DNA of 39,814 nt, taken from NCBI GenBank assembly GCA_930980855.1, contig CAKNIZ010000018.1, forward strand, positions 1-39,814, read 5' to 3'. This document shows positions 9,238 through 16,938 of the stretch, piece by piece. The notes under the pieces were generated by a model that did not search any database, was not told the origin of the DNA, and saw only the letters and a list, made by a program, of their open reading frames with translations. Each line of letters starts with the position of its first letter. Positions within the stretch are counted from its first letter, which is position 1. The DNA comes from an uncultured Clostridium sp. (GTDB lineage: Bacteria > Bacillota > Clostridia > TANB77 > CAG-508). The position numbers and the translations under genes were made by a program.

Positions 9238-9777
9238 CTATATTTCTTTTAAAATGCTTAAATAATATTCAAGAATTCTTCTATCTCTTAGTACAACAAA
9301 TTTTGTACTATAAATAGATGCATATTTTGACTCAACTAATTTATCAAAACATTCTATTATAAGTTCTAGTGCCTTTTCAGGATTTTCCCACAATAATTTA
9401 GCTCCTTCATCTTTTTCTTTCTCTGTAACATTTAATTGGTTAGTATCTTTTAGAACTTTACCTACAAACACATAAGAAATCTGTTTAAAATTATTTAGAG
9501 ACTTGTATTCCTCTGTTGTTCCTAAAGTTTTTATTATTTCTATTTCACAACCAGTTTCTTCTAACACTTCTCTTTTAAATGCTTCCTCTGGCTTTTCTTT
9601 TCCTTCTAATCCTCCACCAGGTAATTTATACTCATTTTTATTACTTTTGTTAAATATAGCAATCTTTCCATCTTCTCTTATAACAATCCCTCTTGCTCCT
9701 AATCTTAATTTAGGATTTTCCATATTAATAATTTTTTCTCCAATATCTTCGTCTGTTATCTTACATATTAATTCCAT
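9238..9777 (-). CDS. Nudix hydrolase (first gene of the defence operon)
   Basis: A protein of 179 residues. Its Nudix box is GGLEGKE, seven residues, then REVLEETG, complete for catalysis. It has an N-terminal extension of about 30 residues (MELICKITDEDIGEK) and a C-terminal helical region of about 50 residues that the shorter neighbour lacks. Its sequence is clearly different from that neighbour, so this is not a recent tandem duplication. It is the first gene behind a near-consensus promoter and is followed without gaps by Nudix, metallo-hydrolase, gajA and gajB. The substrate is unknown; nucleotide or dinucleotide derivatives are likely from the family. Confidence 0.85.
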   Translation of the reverse strand: MELICKITDEDIGEKIINMENPKLRLGARGIVIREDGKIAIFNKSNKNEYKLPGGGLEGKEKPEEAFKREVLEETGCEIEIIKTLGTTEEYKSLNNFKQISYVFVGKVLKDTNQLNVTEKEKDEGAKLLWENPEKALELIIECFDKLVESKYASIYSTKFVVLRDRRILEYYLSILKEI

Positions 9778-9805
9778 ATTTTTACACTTCTAACTCTCTA
9801 GCCAC

Positions 9806-9834
9806 ACTATATCATATATTTACCTTTTTCTCAA
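9806..9834 (-). promoter_or_regulatory. sigma-A promoter of the Nudix-MBL-Gabija operon
   Basis: On the minus strand TTGAGA and TATAGT are separated by exactly 17 bp, each matching 5 of 6 consensus positions. The -10 box lies about 28 bp upstream of the first Nudix start codon. Confidence 0.8.
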
Positions 9835-9877
9835 CAAATTCAGTAAAATTCGCATTAAATATATTGTATTTTTGGTC

Positions 9878-9912
9878 AAAAAAATAAAGTACCTATCGTA
9901 ACAAGGCACTTT
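9878..9912 (-). terminator. terminator after the uncharacterised 248-residue gene
   Basis: A 9-bp stem AAAGTGCCT with AGGTACTTT (one G-U pair) and loop TGTTACGAT is followed on the minus strand by ATTTTTTT. It separates the gene at 10035-10781 from the defence operon. Confidence 0.8.
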
Positions 9913-10034
9913 ACTTAGGGTTTTCTTTAACTTTCAAATTCATATGATTATAAACATACAACCCTATATTAGCAATTTTCACCTCTATTACTGCAAAGTA
10001 TTCGACATAGCTTGTAAACTAGTTCTCAACATAT

Positions 10035-10781
10035 TTACCAATCTATCTCTTCTGGATACTCTGTTCCATCTATCATTATATCATCTATATCGCATTGATT
10101 TTTTTCAGCATATTCTATCAATTCTTGTTCTAAATCTATATATTCTTGGTATTCCCAATATTTAATTACTCTTTTTGTAGTATTTACTAGCCCCTTTAGT
10201 CTATTTTCTTTATTTTTAGCTAAATATCTACAATCTATTAATTCAAGATATTGATGAACTAGTCTATTAGTTCCGAATTCTCTATCGTAAAATAGCTTTA
10301 GAAAAGTTTTTTTATTCTTTTCAGATAAGAGTTGGACTATAGATTTTATAATTTTAGATTGAAATTCTTGTACGATATTTACCGCTTCATCATACACTAC
10401 TTTTGTATAATATGAACTTTTATATTTCTTGTATTTGTAATTATCTATAAATATATTCAATGAATATACCACAAATATTGCCTGTGTTAAAATATATTTA
10501 AATTTATAATATACATTATTAATAGGTGTTATAATTGAATGCCATTTCATAATTTCATCATTCATATTATTTTCAACTAATTCTATTTCTCTATTGCCTT
10601 GTTTGGCATGTCTCAAATCATAACAAAAAGCTAATATTTGAATTCTAAATTTTTCTAGTGTAGGATAATCTTCTTCATCACCAATTATTTCGAAAATTGA
10701 ATCATATAATTGTTCAAAATCAGCATAATCTCCTTTTACTTCAATACCACCATAATTTTCGGTAACTTTTATATCTAACAT
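10035..10781 (-). CDS. uncharacterised protein, resembles DUF6904
   Basis: A soluble protein of 248 residues without recognised catalytic motifs. It starts LDIKVTENYGGIEVKGDYAD, followed by a helical region (FEQLYDSIFEIIGDEEDYPT, then LAFCYDLRHAKQGNREIELV). The order GDYxDFEQLYD, CYDxRHAxxGxRE and W-H-S, N-V-Y-Y recalls the domain of unknown function DUF6904, a recollection I could not check. The start has GGAG 8 nt upstream. It lies within the mobile element, with its own terminator, between the defence operon and the RhuM gene. It could be a further defence or regulatory cargo gene, but nothing in the sequence proves that. Confidence 0.6.
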   Translation of the reverse strand: MLDIKVTENYGGIEVKGDYADFEQLYDSIFEIIGDEEDYPTLEKFRIQILAFCYDLRHAKQGNREIELVENNMNDEIMKWHSIITPINNVYYKFKYILTQAIFVVYSLNIFIDNYKYKKYKSSYYTKVVYDEAVNIVQEFQSKIIKSIVQLLSEKNKKTFLKLFYDREFGTNRLVHQYLELIDCRYLAKNKENRLKGLVNTTKRVIKYWEYQEYIDLEQELIEYAEKNQCDIDDIMIDGTEYPEEIDW

Positions 10782-10871
10782 ATTTTCTCCTATAACATAT
10801 AAATTTCTAAAATTATAATAAACAATCGCATCAATTATCAGGTGTCATAAAATAGAAACCTAAAGAAATAT

Positions 10872-10915
10872 AACTTCAACATTCAGTTGTCAAATAATTT
10901 TTGACAGCTGAAGTT
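10872..10915. other. imperfect hairpin between rhuM and the uncharacterised gene
   Basis: CAGTTGTCAAA pairs with TTTGACAGCTG (one wobble), and AACTT pairs with AAGTT across a 7-base bulge. No T-run follows on the minus strand, so it is not a typical terminator. The 10782-10983 gap otherwise contains only AT-rich DNA and an AAATAATGC/GCATTATTT repeat near the rhuM stop. Confidence 0.4.
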
Positions 10916-10983
10916 TGTTCCAATTTTAGTTCTTTAAAGATATTACCCAAATAATGCCTTTAATTTTTTTTTTCAAAACTGCA

Positions 10984-12021
10984 TTATTTATTCTCTTTTA
11001 AATATTTATTAAGCATTTGATCCATACTAGAAATATATTCTTTATCTTGTTTAATTCTAAATTTTTCATATTCTTCATTTGCTTTTTCAATTGCCTGTTT
11101 ATGTGATATTTTTCCTGCATCTTTTAAAATATTTTTCTTTCTATATTTTAATAAATCATCTGCAACTTCTATCCATTTGTTCATTGTCATAGTTTTCTGC
11201 TCTTTTGCTTCTGTTTCTGCTACATCTAAAAACAAATTAGTTAAATCATTTAGTTTTTCTAGTTCATCTTTTTGTAAATAATTCTTAGCAATACCTACAT
11301 CATATTTATAAATTAGTCCATCTGGTGAGTTTTTCCATGAAGTTAGTCCCATATGAGCTTTCTTTGAATCTACTCTTTCAAAAATTAATTCGGCAGCAGT
11401 TTTTCCTGTTATCGCATAATGTAACTTGTTTTGTACAATTTTAAAAAAAGTATATGCTTCTTCTGAATCTTTATTATAATCAACTGCTGTTGCTATAAAT
11501 AAATCCATAATTTTTTGGTAAGACATTCTTTCGCTTACTCTAATAGTTTTTATGCGTTCTAATAATTCATCAAAATATCTAGTATCAAATTTATTACCAT
11601 TGATAAATCTGTCATCATTTAATGCAAAACCTTTAATCATATATTCTTTGATAATCTTATTTGCCCATGTTCTAAATTTAATAGCTGGTTTTGAATTTAC
11701 TCTAAATCCTATTGATATTATCATATCTAGATTATAATAAGAAATATTTCTTGTAACACTTCTGTTACCTTCTTTTTGAACTTGTGCAATTTTTGCACAA
11801 GTTGAGTTTTCTTCTAATTCTTCATCTTTATAAATATTATTTATATGCCTTGTTATACCAGTTCTATCAATTTTAAATAATTTCGTTAAAGAATCAATGT
11901 TGAGCCAAACATTTTCATTTTGTAAAATGACTTCAACATTAACATTATTTTCTTCATCAGTATAAAATACAATATTATTTTCATTTCCAATTAAATTATC
12001 ATCAATTGTATTATTATTCAA
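10984..12021 (-). CDS. rhuM: RhuM family protein
   Basis: A protein of 345 residues of the RhuM (SPI-3) family. The N-terminal winged-helix-like region reads VWLNIDSLTKLFKIDRTGIT followed by RHINNIYKDEEL; then NISYYNLDMIISIGFRVNS and FRTWANKIIKEYMIKGF, the strongest family signature. The C-terminal half contains a Fic/DOC-like segment (LFIATAVDYNKDSEEAYTFF; YAITGKTAAELI). Its molecular function is not established; homologues are common in genomic islands and near restriction systems. The start is a TTG at 12021, preferred because AGGAGG lies 10 nt upstream. A promoter with consensus TTGACA lies about 60 bp upstream. It is the outermost gene at the right end of the element and appears intact. 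Confidence 0.85.
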   Translation of the reverse strand: MNNNTIDDNLIGNENNIVFYTDEENNVNVEVILQNENVWLNIDSLTKLFKIDRTGITRHINNIYKDEELEENSTCAKIAQVQKEGNRSVTRNISYYNLDMIISIGFRVNSKPAIKFRTWANKIIKEYMIKGFALNDDRFINGNKFDTRYFDELLERIKTIRVSERMSYQKIMDLFIATAVDYNKDSEEAYTFFKIVQNKLHYAITGKTAAELIFERVDSKKAHMGLTSWKNSPDGLIYKYDVGIAKNYLQKDELEKLNDLTNLFLDVAETEAKEQKTMTMNKWIEVADDLLKYRKKNILKDAGKISHKQAIEKANEEYEKFRIKQDKEYISSMDQMLNKYLKENK

Positions 12022-12080
12022 ATAAAATTCCTCCTTTTATTGAAATTTTTAATAGCTAAAATTATCTCATTTTTTGTTAT

Positions 12081-12109
12081 ATGTTATCAAACTTTTGTTC
12101 TTTTGTCAA
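12081..12109 (-). promoter_or_regulatory. rhuM promoter
   Basis: The minus strand has TTGACA (perfect) and TAACAT (4 of 6) separated by 17 bp, about 60 bp before the TTG start of rhuM. Confidence 0.7.
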
Positions 12110-12143
12110 TCAGTTTGCATCCAATTCTTAGAAATTTTTTCTA

Positions 12144-12180
12144 TAAAAATAAGTATTAGCATTTACACTCGCTAATACTT
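12144..12180 (-). terminator. terminator inside the right end of the element
   Basis: A perfect 10-bp stem AAGTATTAGC/GCTAATACTT is followed on the minus strand by ATTTTTATAG. It lies between the element terminus and rhuM, so transcription entering from the split host gene would stop here. Confidence 0.75.
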
Positions 12181-12236
12181 AAAATTTACCTCTAAAAACA
12201 CAAATGTTATCTATCTTCTATTACAATTTTTTATAT

Positions 12237-12259
12237 GTTCAACTGTATGTATTCAGTCA
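12237..12259 (-). repeat. right terminal inverted repeat of the element
   Basis: On the minus strand this begins TGACTG and ends ACAGTTGAAC, mirroring 497-519. It directly follows the TCT-CA sequence of the interrupted gene. The perfect 10-bp inner part and its position at the exact break in the reading frame support the assignment. Confidence 0.8.
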
Positions 12260-12519
12260 TGAGAAAAATTGCTATGACCACCTTCCCAAGGTCTTTTAAA
12301 AGCATATCCCAATGGTATTGGTCCTCCAAAAGCATATCTCTGGCTATTCCATGCTTGCATACACCTTTTTTCTGTCCATAAAGTTTGGCTTCTACTTGAA
12401 CCTCTAAATTCACCAACTGTTAATGTACGACCTGTAACATATGGCATTGCTTCTGATTCTCCTCTATAAAACGTTTCCATTCTATTAGTATCATTATTAT
12501 ATACTTTAATTTTTGCCAT
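12260..12519 (-). pseudogene. 5' half of split M15-like peptidase / peptidoglycan-binding protein
   Basis: This encodes the N-terminal 86 residues (MAKIKVYNNDTNRM through GGHSNFS) of the protein completed at 74-496. The ATG at 12519 is chosen because GGAGGG lies 5 nt upstream; a longer start at 12537 precedes that site. Reading continues into the element as H-D and stops at TGA (12255-12253), giving a predicted 88-residue truncated product. The segment carries conserved-looking text such as WNSQRYAFGGPIPLGYAFKR but none of the zinc ligands, so no hydrolase activity is expected from it. It is transcribed divergently from the DUF2207 gene, with a 16-bp palindrome just upstream of its ribosome site. 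Confidence 0.85.
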
Positions 12520-12529
12520 AAAATCCCTC

Positions 12530-12545
12530 CATACCATATGGTATG
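12530..12545. promoter_or_regulatory. 16-bp palindrome, candidate operator
   Basis: CATACCATATGGTATG is a perfect palindrome next to the ribosome site of the 5' peptidase fragment, in the divergent region with the DUF2207 gene. A repressor site is plausible; no regulator gene is nearby. Confidence 0.45.
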
Positions 12546-12574
12546 TTAAAATTTTATTTCTGTTACTTTATTTC

Positions 12575-12603
12575 TTTACAAATATTTTTGTTTTATATAT
12601 AAT
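12575..12603 (+). promoter_or_regulatory. promoter of the DUF2207 gene
   Basis: TTTACA and a perfect TATAAT are separated by 17 bp, about 31 bp before the ATG at 12635. Confidence 0.75.
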
Positions 12604-12634
12604 TGAACTAATTATTTAGAAAATGAGGGGAATT

Positions 12635-14725
12635 ATGAAAAGAAACAATTTTTTTTGGATAATATTTATTTTATTTTGTGTTTTAAATTTTTTTAGTACT
12701 TTTTCTGAAAGTTTCGAAGAAATAAACTTAAATCCTTTTGATTATGCGAGAATAACGGATATTAATTACAGGGCAGTATTAGTTGACGAACCTTCAAGTA
12801 ATGGTAAAGTTGTAATTACTGAAAGATTAACCTTTGATATTCATGCTGCTTCGAAAAATAATCTCTTCTGGGAATTATGGAGGGATCTACCAGAAAGTTA
12901 TGTAGATGGAGTAAAAGTTTATTATAAAGTAAATTCTGTAAAGCAAATACTTGATGATGGGACTGAAGTCGTATATCAAGAAAGTCCAAAACTATATTGG
13001 GATGATTATGATTATATTAATAAATTGGGTGGTTATGGTCCCGAAAAATGGTATCATAGTAAAGGGCCTTACAGTGAAGCTGGAAAAGATTATGAATGTG
13101 TATTTTTCTATGTAGATGGATTATATCGTGAAAAAGTAACATTTGAAATAGAGTATGAAATGAATAACGCAGCTTTACGTTATGGTGATTGCTCTGAATT
13201 ATACCTATCTTTTTATTCAGAGAATACTATAAAATACTTAAATTCATTTAATGCAGAAATATTAATACCCGAAAAAGACATGCCACGCTCTGGAAATTAT
13301 GAAGTTCATACTTACGGTACTAATGCAAATGATTTCCCATTTACAGAGTCTAACACTAGTCATCCTGGATACCACACTTTTGCGATTAACTTAGATAAGT
13401 CACAACTTAAGTTCAGACCATCAAATGAGTATTTAGAGCTTTCTTTAATATCTTATGGAGCCGACCGTCACTCATTTACTGATTATGCTTCTCGAAACAA
13501 CTATTACAATGCTCCTGTTTTAGAGGAACTTAGAGAAGAGCAATTAAAATATGAAACAGATTATAAAAATGCTCAAAACATGAGAATATTTATATTAATA
13601 TTATGTATAGCAGGCAGTATTATCTTAATAGTATATACTGTTAATAAAGATAAAAAGATTAGAAAGCAGCATATTTTTTATACGCCTACAATTGAGTTTA
13701 AATATTTTAGAGACATCCCTAGTAACTTAGACCCTGCTTTTGCATCGGCTTTAGTATTTTGTAAAAAAGGAAAAGAGCCAAAGGAAAATGATTCTAATGT
13801 TTATTCTGCAATATTGCTTAGTTTAGTAAGGAAAGGGTATATTGAATTAGACAGAATTAATTCAACAGGAAGTTGGACAAATAATAATGTAAAGATAATT
13901 GTAAAATATAAACCTACACCAATTATTAATGATCTTTCTGCTCCAAATACACCAACTAAGCCACAACTAGAGCCTCTATCTCCTTCTGAAGAATATTACT
14001 TTAGTTTAATTTTGAGGCACTCTCTTGGAAATGAAATATCTATGTCGGTATTCCAGTCTAGAGTTTCAAATGATTATGAAAATACTACTTCTTTTGTAAA
14101 AAACATTCAAAACTCTATTACTAATATAGGTATATCTCAAGGATATTTCCAAAAGTCTGATTATACAGAACCAAAAAGGAAGACAAAATCGCAATCTACA
14201 ACATTTATGGTATTTGGTATTTTAATTATTATAATAGCAAATTTCATATCATATTTAACTCCCGTTGGTTTTGCATTTGGTGCATATTTTGTTTTAGGTG
14301 CTGCATTTATATTTAGTTCATTTTATCTAAAAAAATTATCTAAGAAATATGTACTACTTACACAATTTGGAGAAGATGAATATTCTAAATGGAAAGGATT
14401 ATATGATTTCTTAAATAGTGAAACTCTTATGAATGAGCGTACTGTTGTTGAATTACCTTTATGGGAACAATATTTAGTATATGCAACAGCATTTGGTATT
14501 TCCGAAAAAGTAGTTGCTGCTTTAAAAATTAGATGCCCTAATATGGAAATGAGTCCTTTATTAAGTAATCCTTATTATTTTTCAAGAACTTTCCATCACA
14601 GTTGTCATTCTTTTAGGACTGCAACACGCACTGCATCATATCACTCTCATAGCATAAGTTATGGAGGTCATGGTGGCTACGGCGGAGGCGGCCGTGGCGG
14701 CGGTGGAGGTGGCGGTGGTCACTAA
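12635..14725 (+). CDS. DUF2207 domain membrane protein with Gly-rich tail
   Basis: A membrane protein of 696 residues. A signal-like hydrophobic segment (FFWIIFILFCVLNFFSTF) is followed by an extracytoplasmic beta-rich DUF2207 region of about 290 residues (GKVVITERLTFDI; NNLFWELWRDLP). Next come a transmembrane helix near residue 310 (IFILILCIAGSIILIVYTV), a cytoplasmic part with SALVFCKKGKE and YSAILLSLVRKGYIEL, and a paired hydrophobic segment near 540 (FMVFGILIIIIANFI). The C-terminus is Ser/His-rich and ends in a long glycine run, as is common in this family. Function is unknown; an envelope role is likely. The ATG at 12635 is chosen over 12623 because GAGGGG overlaps the earlier codon. 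A strong terminator follows. Confidence 0.88.
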   Translation: MKRNNFFWIIFILFCVLNFFSTFSESFEEINLNPFDYARITDINYRAVLVDEPSSNGKVVITERLTFDIHAASKNNLFWELWRDLPESYVDGVKVYYKVNSVKQILDDGTEVVYQESPKLYWDDYDYINKLGGYGPEKWYHSKGPYSEAGKDYECVFFYVDGLYREKVTFEIEYEMNNAALRYGDCSELYLSFYSENTIKYLNSFNAEILIPEKDMPRSGNYEVHTYGTNANDFPFTESNTSHPGYHTFAINLDKSQLKFRPSNEYLELSLISYGADRHSFTDYASRNNYYNAPVLEELREEQLKYETDYKNAQNMRIFILILCIAGSIILIVYTVNKDKKIRKQHIFYTPTIEFKYFRDIPSNLDPAFASALVFCKKGKEPKENDSNVYSAILLSLVRKGYIELDRINSTGSWTNNNVKIIVKYKPTPIINDLSAPNTPTKPQLEPLSPSEEYYFSLILRHSLGNEISMSVFQSRVSNDYENTTSFVKNIQNSITNIGISQGYFQKSDYTEPKRKTKSQSTTFMVFGILIIIIANFISYLTPVGFAFGAYFVLGAAFIFSSFYLKKLSKKYVLLTQFGEDEYSKWKGLYDFLNSETLMNERTVVELPLWEQYLVYATAFGISEKVVAALKIRCPNMEMSPLLSNPYYFSRTFHHSCHSFRTATRTASYHSHSISYGGHGGYGGGGRGGGGGGGGH

Positions 14726-14756
14726 ACCGAATTTATAAATAAGAAAACATTTGATT

Positions 14757-14783
14757 AAACCCCAGAAACTTTTTCTGGGGTTT
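14757..14783. terminator. bidirectional terminator
   Basis: AAACCCCAGAAA pairs with TTTCTGGGGTTT around a 3-base loop. It lies between the convergent DUF2207 and homospermidine synthase genes and probably serves both. Confidence 0.88.
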
Positions 14784-14810
14784 GTTAATGTTTTAAAGTA
14801 ATTTTATTCT

Positions 14811-16283
14811 CTATTTTACAAAAAAGTCTTTAGATTGTATGTCTGATAATTTAATTTTTAATTCTTTTTCTATGGTTTGCCCATCAAAAGTCTTGAAAAT
14901 TGTTTTAGAAATATATTTTTCTGCAATTTTTAATATATATTTATAATCTGGTATATCATCTGGAAAATATATATCACCCTTATCCTTGTTTTTTATCATC
15001 CAACATATTGCTGAAAGAGCAGACATTGCAACTGGCGTAATTGTTGGAGTTTGCCAATAAGAGTCTTTTAGATTTTTATATAGAAATGAGAGTTCTATTC
15101 TATTTCCTACCCAAACTGGCTTAAAATTTTCTCCAATCAATAATACCCCTACATATTCTGTTCCGGATTCTATTTTTTCTTTATATACTATTTCTGCTTT
15201 TTGTGGATATAAATATCCTCTAGTAATGGTTACTCCATTTTTATTTTCACAATCCTCCGGTTTTTGTGGATTTGATTCAGGATAATCATTTACCTTTGCA
15301 TCTTTCATATATTTTCTTGCATATTCACATGGAGAATATATAAACATAACTGATGGTCTATATATTACTTTTCCCTCTTCTTTTACCTCTAAGCTTTTTG
15401 CTATTGTAATTGTTTCCTCATGCGGAACCAAAAAACCTTCAAATTCACCATTAGGATAATATGTACGGCATTTTGTTTCTGCTGCTATGGTTTTTAATTC
15501 AGCAAATCCATTTTTATAATCTACAAGCTTGCATTTGTCCTCGAAATCAATTCTTTCGTGTGTTCCTATATCTATCGTTGATTCACTAAGCATTTCAAAA
15601 AAGAAAGAATCAATACACCATGTATTGTACATTTTATCTTTATTATAAACATCATTTATTTTTTGCAAATCAATATCATTTATATGTATCATTTTTATAT
15701 CTAAATATTTTGCCACTTCATTAAATTTGTTATCTTTTATTAATTTTTTAAGTTTTTTATTCTTTTTAAACTGAGTATTTACTATGTATTCGATTCCTGC
15801 TTTCACAAAATGAGAAACTAATCCTGGATTATTTCCATGTTGCAGGACAATTGGATATTTATTTACGAAATTATTATTGTGATATTCTTCTTTTAATTTA
15901 TTTTTTAGTAAGTTTTCATTTAAAATACTGTACCAACTTTCAGGCCAGTCCGCTTCTCCTGTATTAATATACATTATATTTTTTTCTGCACACCACTTGC
16001 AAATGTCTTTTGTCCCTACTGTGTCAGCAAAATCAATAAGTAAATCTCCTTCTCCTAGGTATTTTTCAAATACCTCCTTAAAATTGTCTTTTGATACATT
16101 AGATTCAACAAAATTTGCTACCATTCCTCCCATATTGATATATGCATTAAATTCACTTTTATCTGCAGTAATAACATAGTAATTATTTTCATTAAACTTA
16201 ATTTCTTTTTGTACTTTTTCGTAAAAACTTTTGCCTACAGCTCCAAAGCCAAATTGAACAATTTTTCCTTCGAACTTTACCAT
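14811..16283 (-). CDS. hss: homospermidine synthase
   Basis: An NAD-dependent enzyme of 490 residues that makes homospermidine by transferring an aminobutyl group from putrescine. It opens with a Rossmann nucleotide site (KIVQFGFGAVGKSF) and carries the bacterial-type block LQHGNNPGLVSHFVKAG, plus EADWPESW, LVPHEETITIAKSLEV and YWQTPTITPVAMSALSA. The length fits the bacterial family. The start has AAAGGAC 8 nt upstream, and 3 nt separate it from the stop of the preceding gene. Neighbours are an ATP-grasp amide ligase of the glutathionylspermidine synthase type and an unknown protein in one operon, suggesting that the triamine is later joined to an acid or peptide. The enzyme assignment is strong; the final product is inferred. 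Confidence 0.92.
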   Translation of the reverse strand: MVKFEGKIVQFGFGAVGKSFYEKVQKEIKFNENNYYVITADKSEFNAYINMGGMVANFVESNVSKDNFKEVFEKYLGEGDLLIDFADTVGTKDICKWCAEKNIMYINTGEADWPESWYSILNENLLKNKLKEEYHNNNFVNKYPIVLQHGNNPGLVSHFVKAGIEYIVNTQFKKNKKLKKLIKDNKFNEVAKYLDIKMIHINDIDLQKINDVYNKDKMYNTWCIDSFFFEMLSESTIDIGTHERIDFEDKCKLVDYKNGFAELKTIAAETKCRTYYPNGEFEGFLVPHEETITIAKSLEVKEEGKVIYRPSVMFIYSPCEYARKYMKDAKVNDYPESNPQKPEDCENKNGVTITRGYLYPQKAEIVYKEKIESGTEYVGVLLIGENFKPVWVGNRIELSFLYKNLKDSYWQTPTITPVAMSALSAICWMIKNKDKGDIYFPDDIPDYKYILKIAEKYISKTIFKTFDGQTIEKELKIKLSDIQSKDFFVK

Positions 16284-16286
16284 ATT

Positions 16287-16937
16287 TTATTTGTCCTTTT
16301 CTAATATTTTATCTATTTTAACTAATTTAGGCTCTTCATAACCATTAGTAAATAATATTTTTATTCCTTTTTCTTGAAATTTGTATAGTATTTTCTTTAA
16401 ATCTTTTTGTATTTTTTCTCCTCTAACTATAATTTGATTAATATTATTTTTTAAAAAGCATTCTGCTGACGGAACATCTTGAGCATATATATCCCAGCTG
16501 TTATCAAAAACTGAAATATCTATTTTATATCTGTTCATACGGTTACTATCTAATAAGAAAGCTGGCATAGCATTATTTGAAATTTCTATTTTTTTTAATT
16601 CAAAAGCTCCTTGTACTAGTCCTATCGTTACTAAATGGTTATTAACTGTTGCTCTAGCGTTTTTTGTTTCAGTAGTTCCATTATATATTGGTATCGGTCT
16701 GTATCCAAGTTTTGCTACTGCTAATCCTTCTTTTATGCTCTCACTTCCTGGAATATCTATAATTATAGCTGTATTAGGAATTAGTTTATGTATATAATTT
16801 ATATTTGGTATTTCAAAATTACTAACTTCATATAATTCTAATTTTTCGTTTATATCTATAAAAGGTACTGGTCTTACCCAGTCTACCCATTTTGCATCTA
16901 TTGGAGCCCATATTTTATATATATCTTTTCCTGTCAT
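16287..16937 (-). CDS. unknown protein of the polyamine operon
   Basis: A soluble protein of 216 residues between the ATP-grasp ligase and homospermidine synthase. I do not recognise a family. Visible features are an N-terminal aromatic segment (IYKIWAPIDAKWVDWVRPVP), a hydrophobic strand followed by IDIPGSESIKEGLAVAKLGY and RPIPIYNGTTETKNA, and later QGAFELKKIEIS, LLDSNRMNRYK and a strand-turn ILFTNGYEEP. The alternation of strands and helices suggests an alpha/beta fold. The ATG at 16937 is preferred over 16976 because AAAGGAG lies 6 nt upstream and only 1 nt then separates it from the preceding stop. The tight spacing indicates co-expression with the two enzymes, so a role in the same pathway is likely. 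Confidence 0.75.
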   Translation of the reverse strand: MTGKDIYKIWAPIDAKWVDWVRPVPFIDINEKLELYEVSNFEIPNINYIHKLIPNTAIIIDIPGSESIKEGLAVAKLGYRPIPIYNGTTETKNARATVNNHLVTIGLVQGAFELKKIEISNNAMPAFLLDSNRMNRYKIDISVFDNSWDIYAQDVPSAECFLKNNINQIIVRGEKIQKDLKKILYKFQEKGIKILFTNGYEEPKLVKIDKILEKDK

Positions 16938-16938
16938 T

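Larger units (their letters stand above)
497..12259. mobile_element. 11.76-kb integrated element with large serine recombinase and defence cargo
   Basis: The element interrupts an M15-like peptidase gene whose two halves lie outside it. On the plus strand TG occurs at 495-496 and again at 12260-12261. Deleting 497-12259 rejoins the codons for S-N-F-S and Q-H-Y-A-G-L in one frame, which fixes the boundary to within the dinucleotide. Both ends begin TGA(C/T)TG when read inward and share the perfect 10-mer ACAGTTGAAC. The large serine recombinase gene lies next to one end, as is usual for Tn4451/Tn5397-like elements and related integrative elements; those known elements use a 2-bp crossover core, and here it would be CA. 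No relaxase, coupling protein or type IV secretion gene is present, so transfer could only occur in trans. The recombinase is frameshifted, so the element is probably fixed. Boundary and insertion are directly visible; the Tn4451-like assignment is inference. Confidence 0.9.

Noticed and set aside
497..12259. Integrative conjugative element
   Set aside because: No relaxase, coupling ATPase or type IV secretion gene is present; at most it could be mobilised in trans.
12231..12416. A second minus-strand ORF overlapping the 5' peptidase fragment
   Set aside because: It is in another frame of the same DNA, while the fragment with MAKIKV has a strong ribosome site and restores a family motif.
14640..14725. 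Possible frameshift giving the Gly-rich end of the DUF2207 protein
   Set aside because: Gly/Ser-rich tails are common in this family and the codons are in the expected frame up to a normal stop and terminator.
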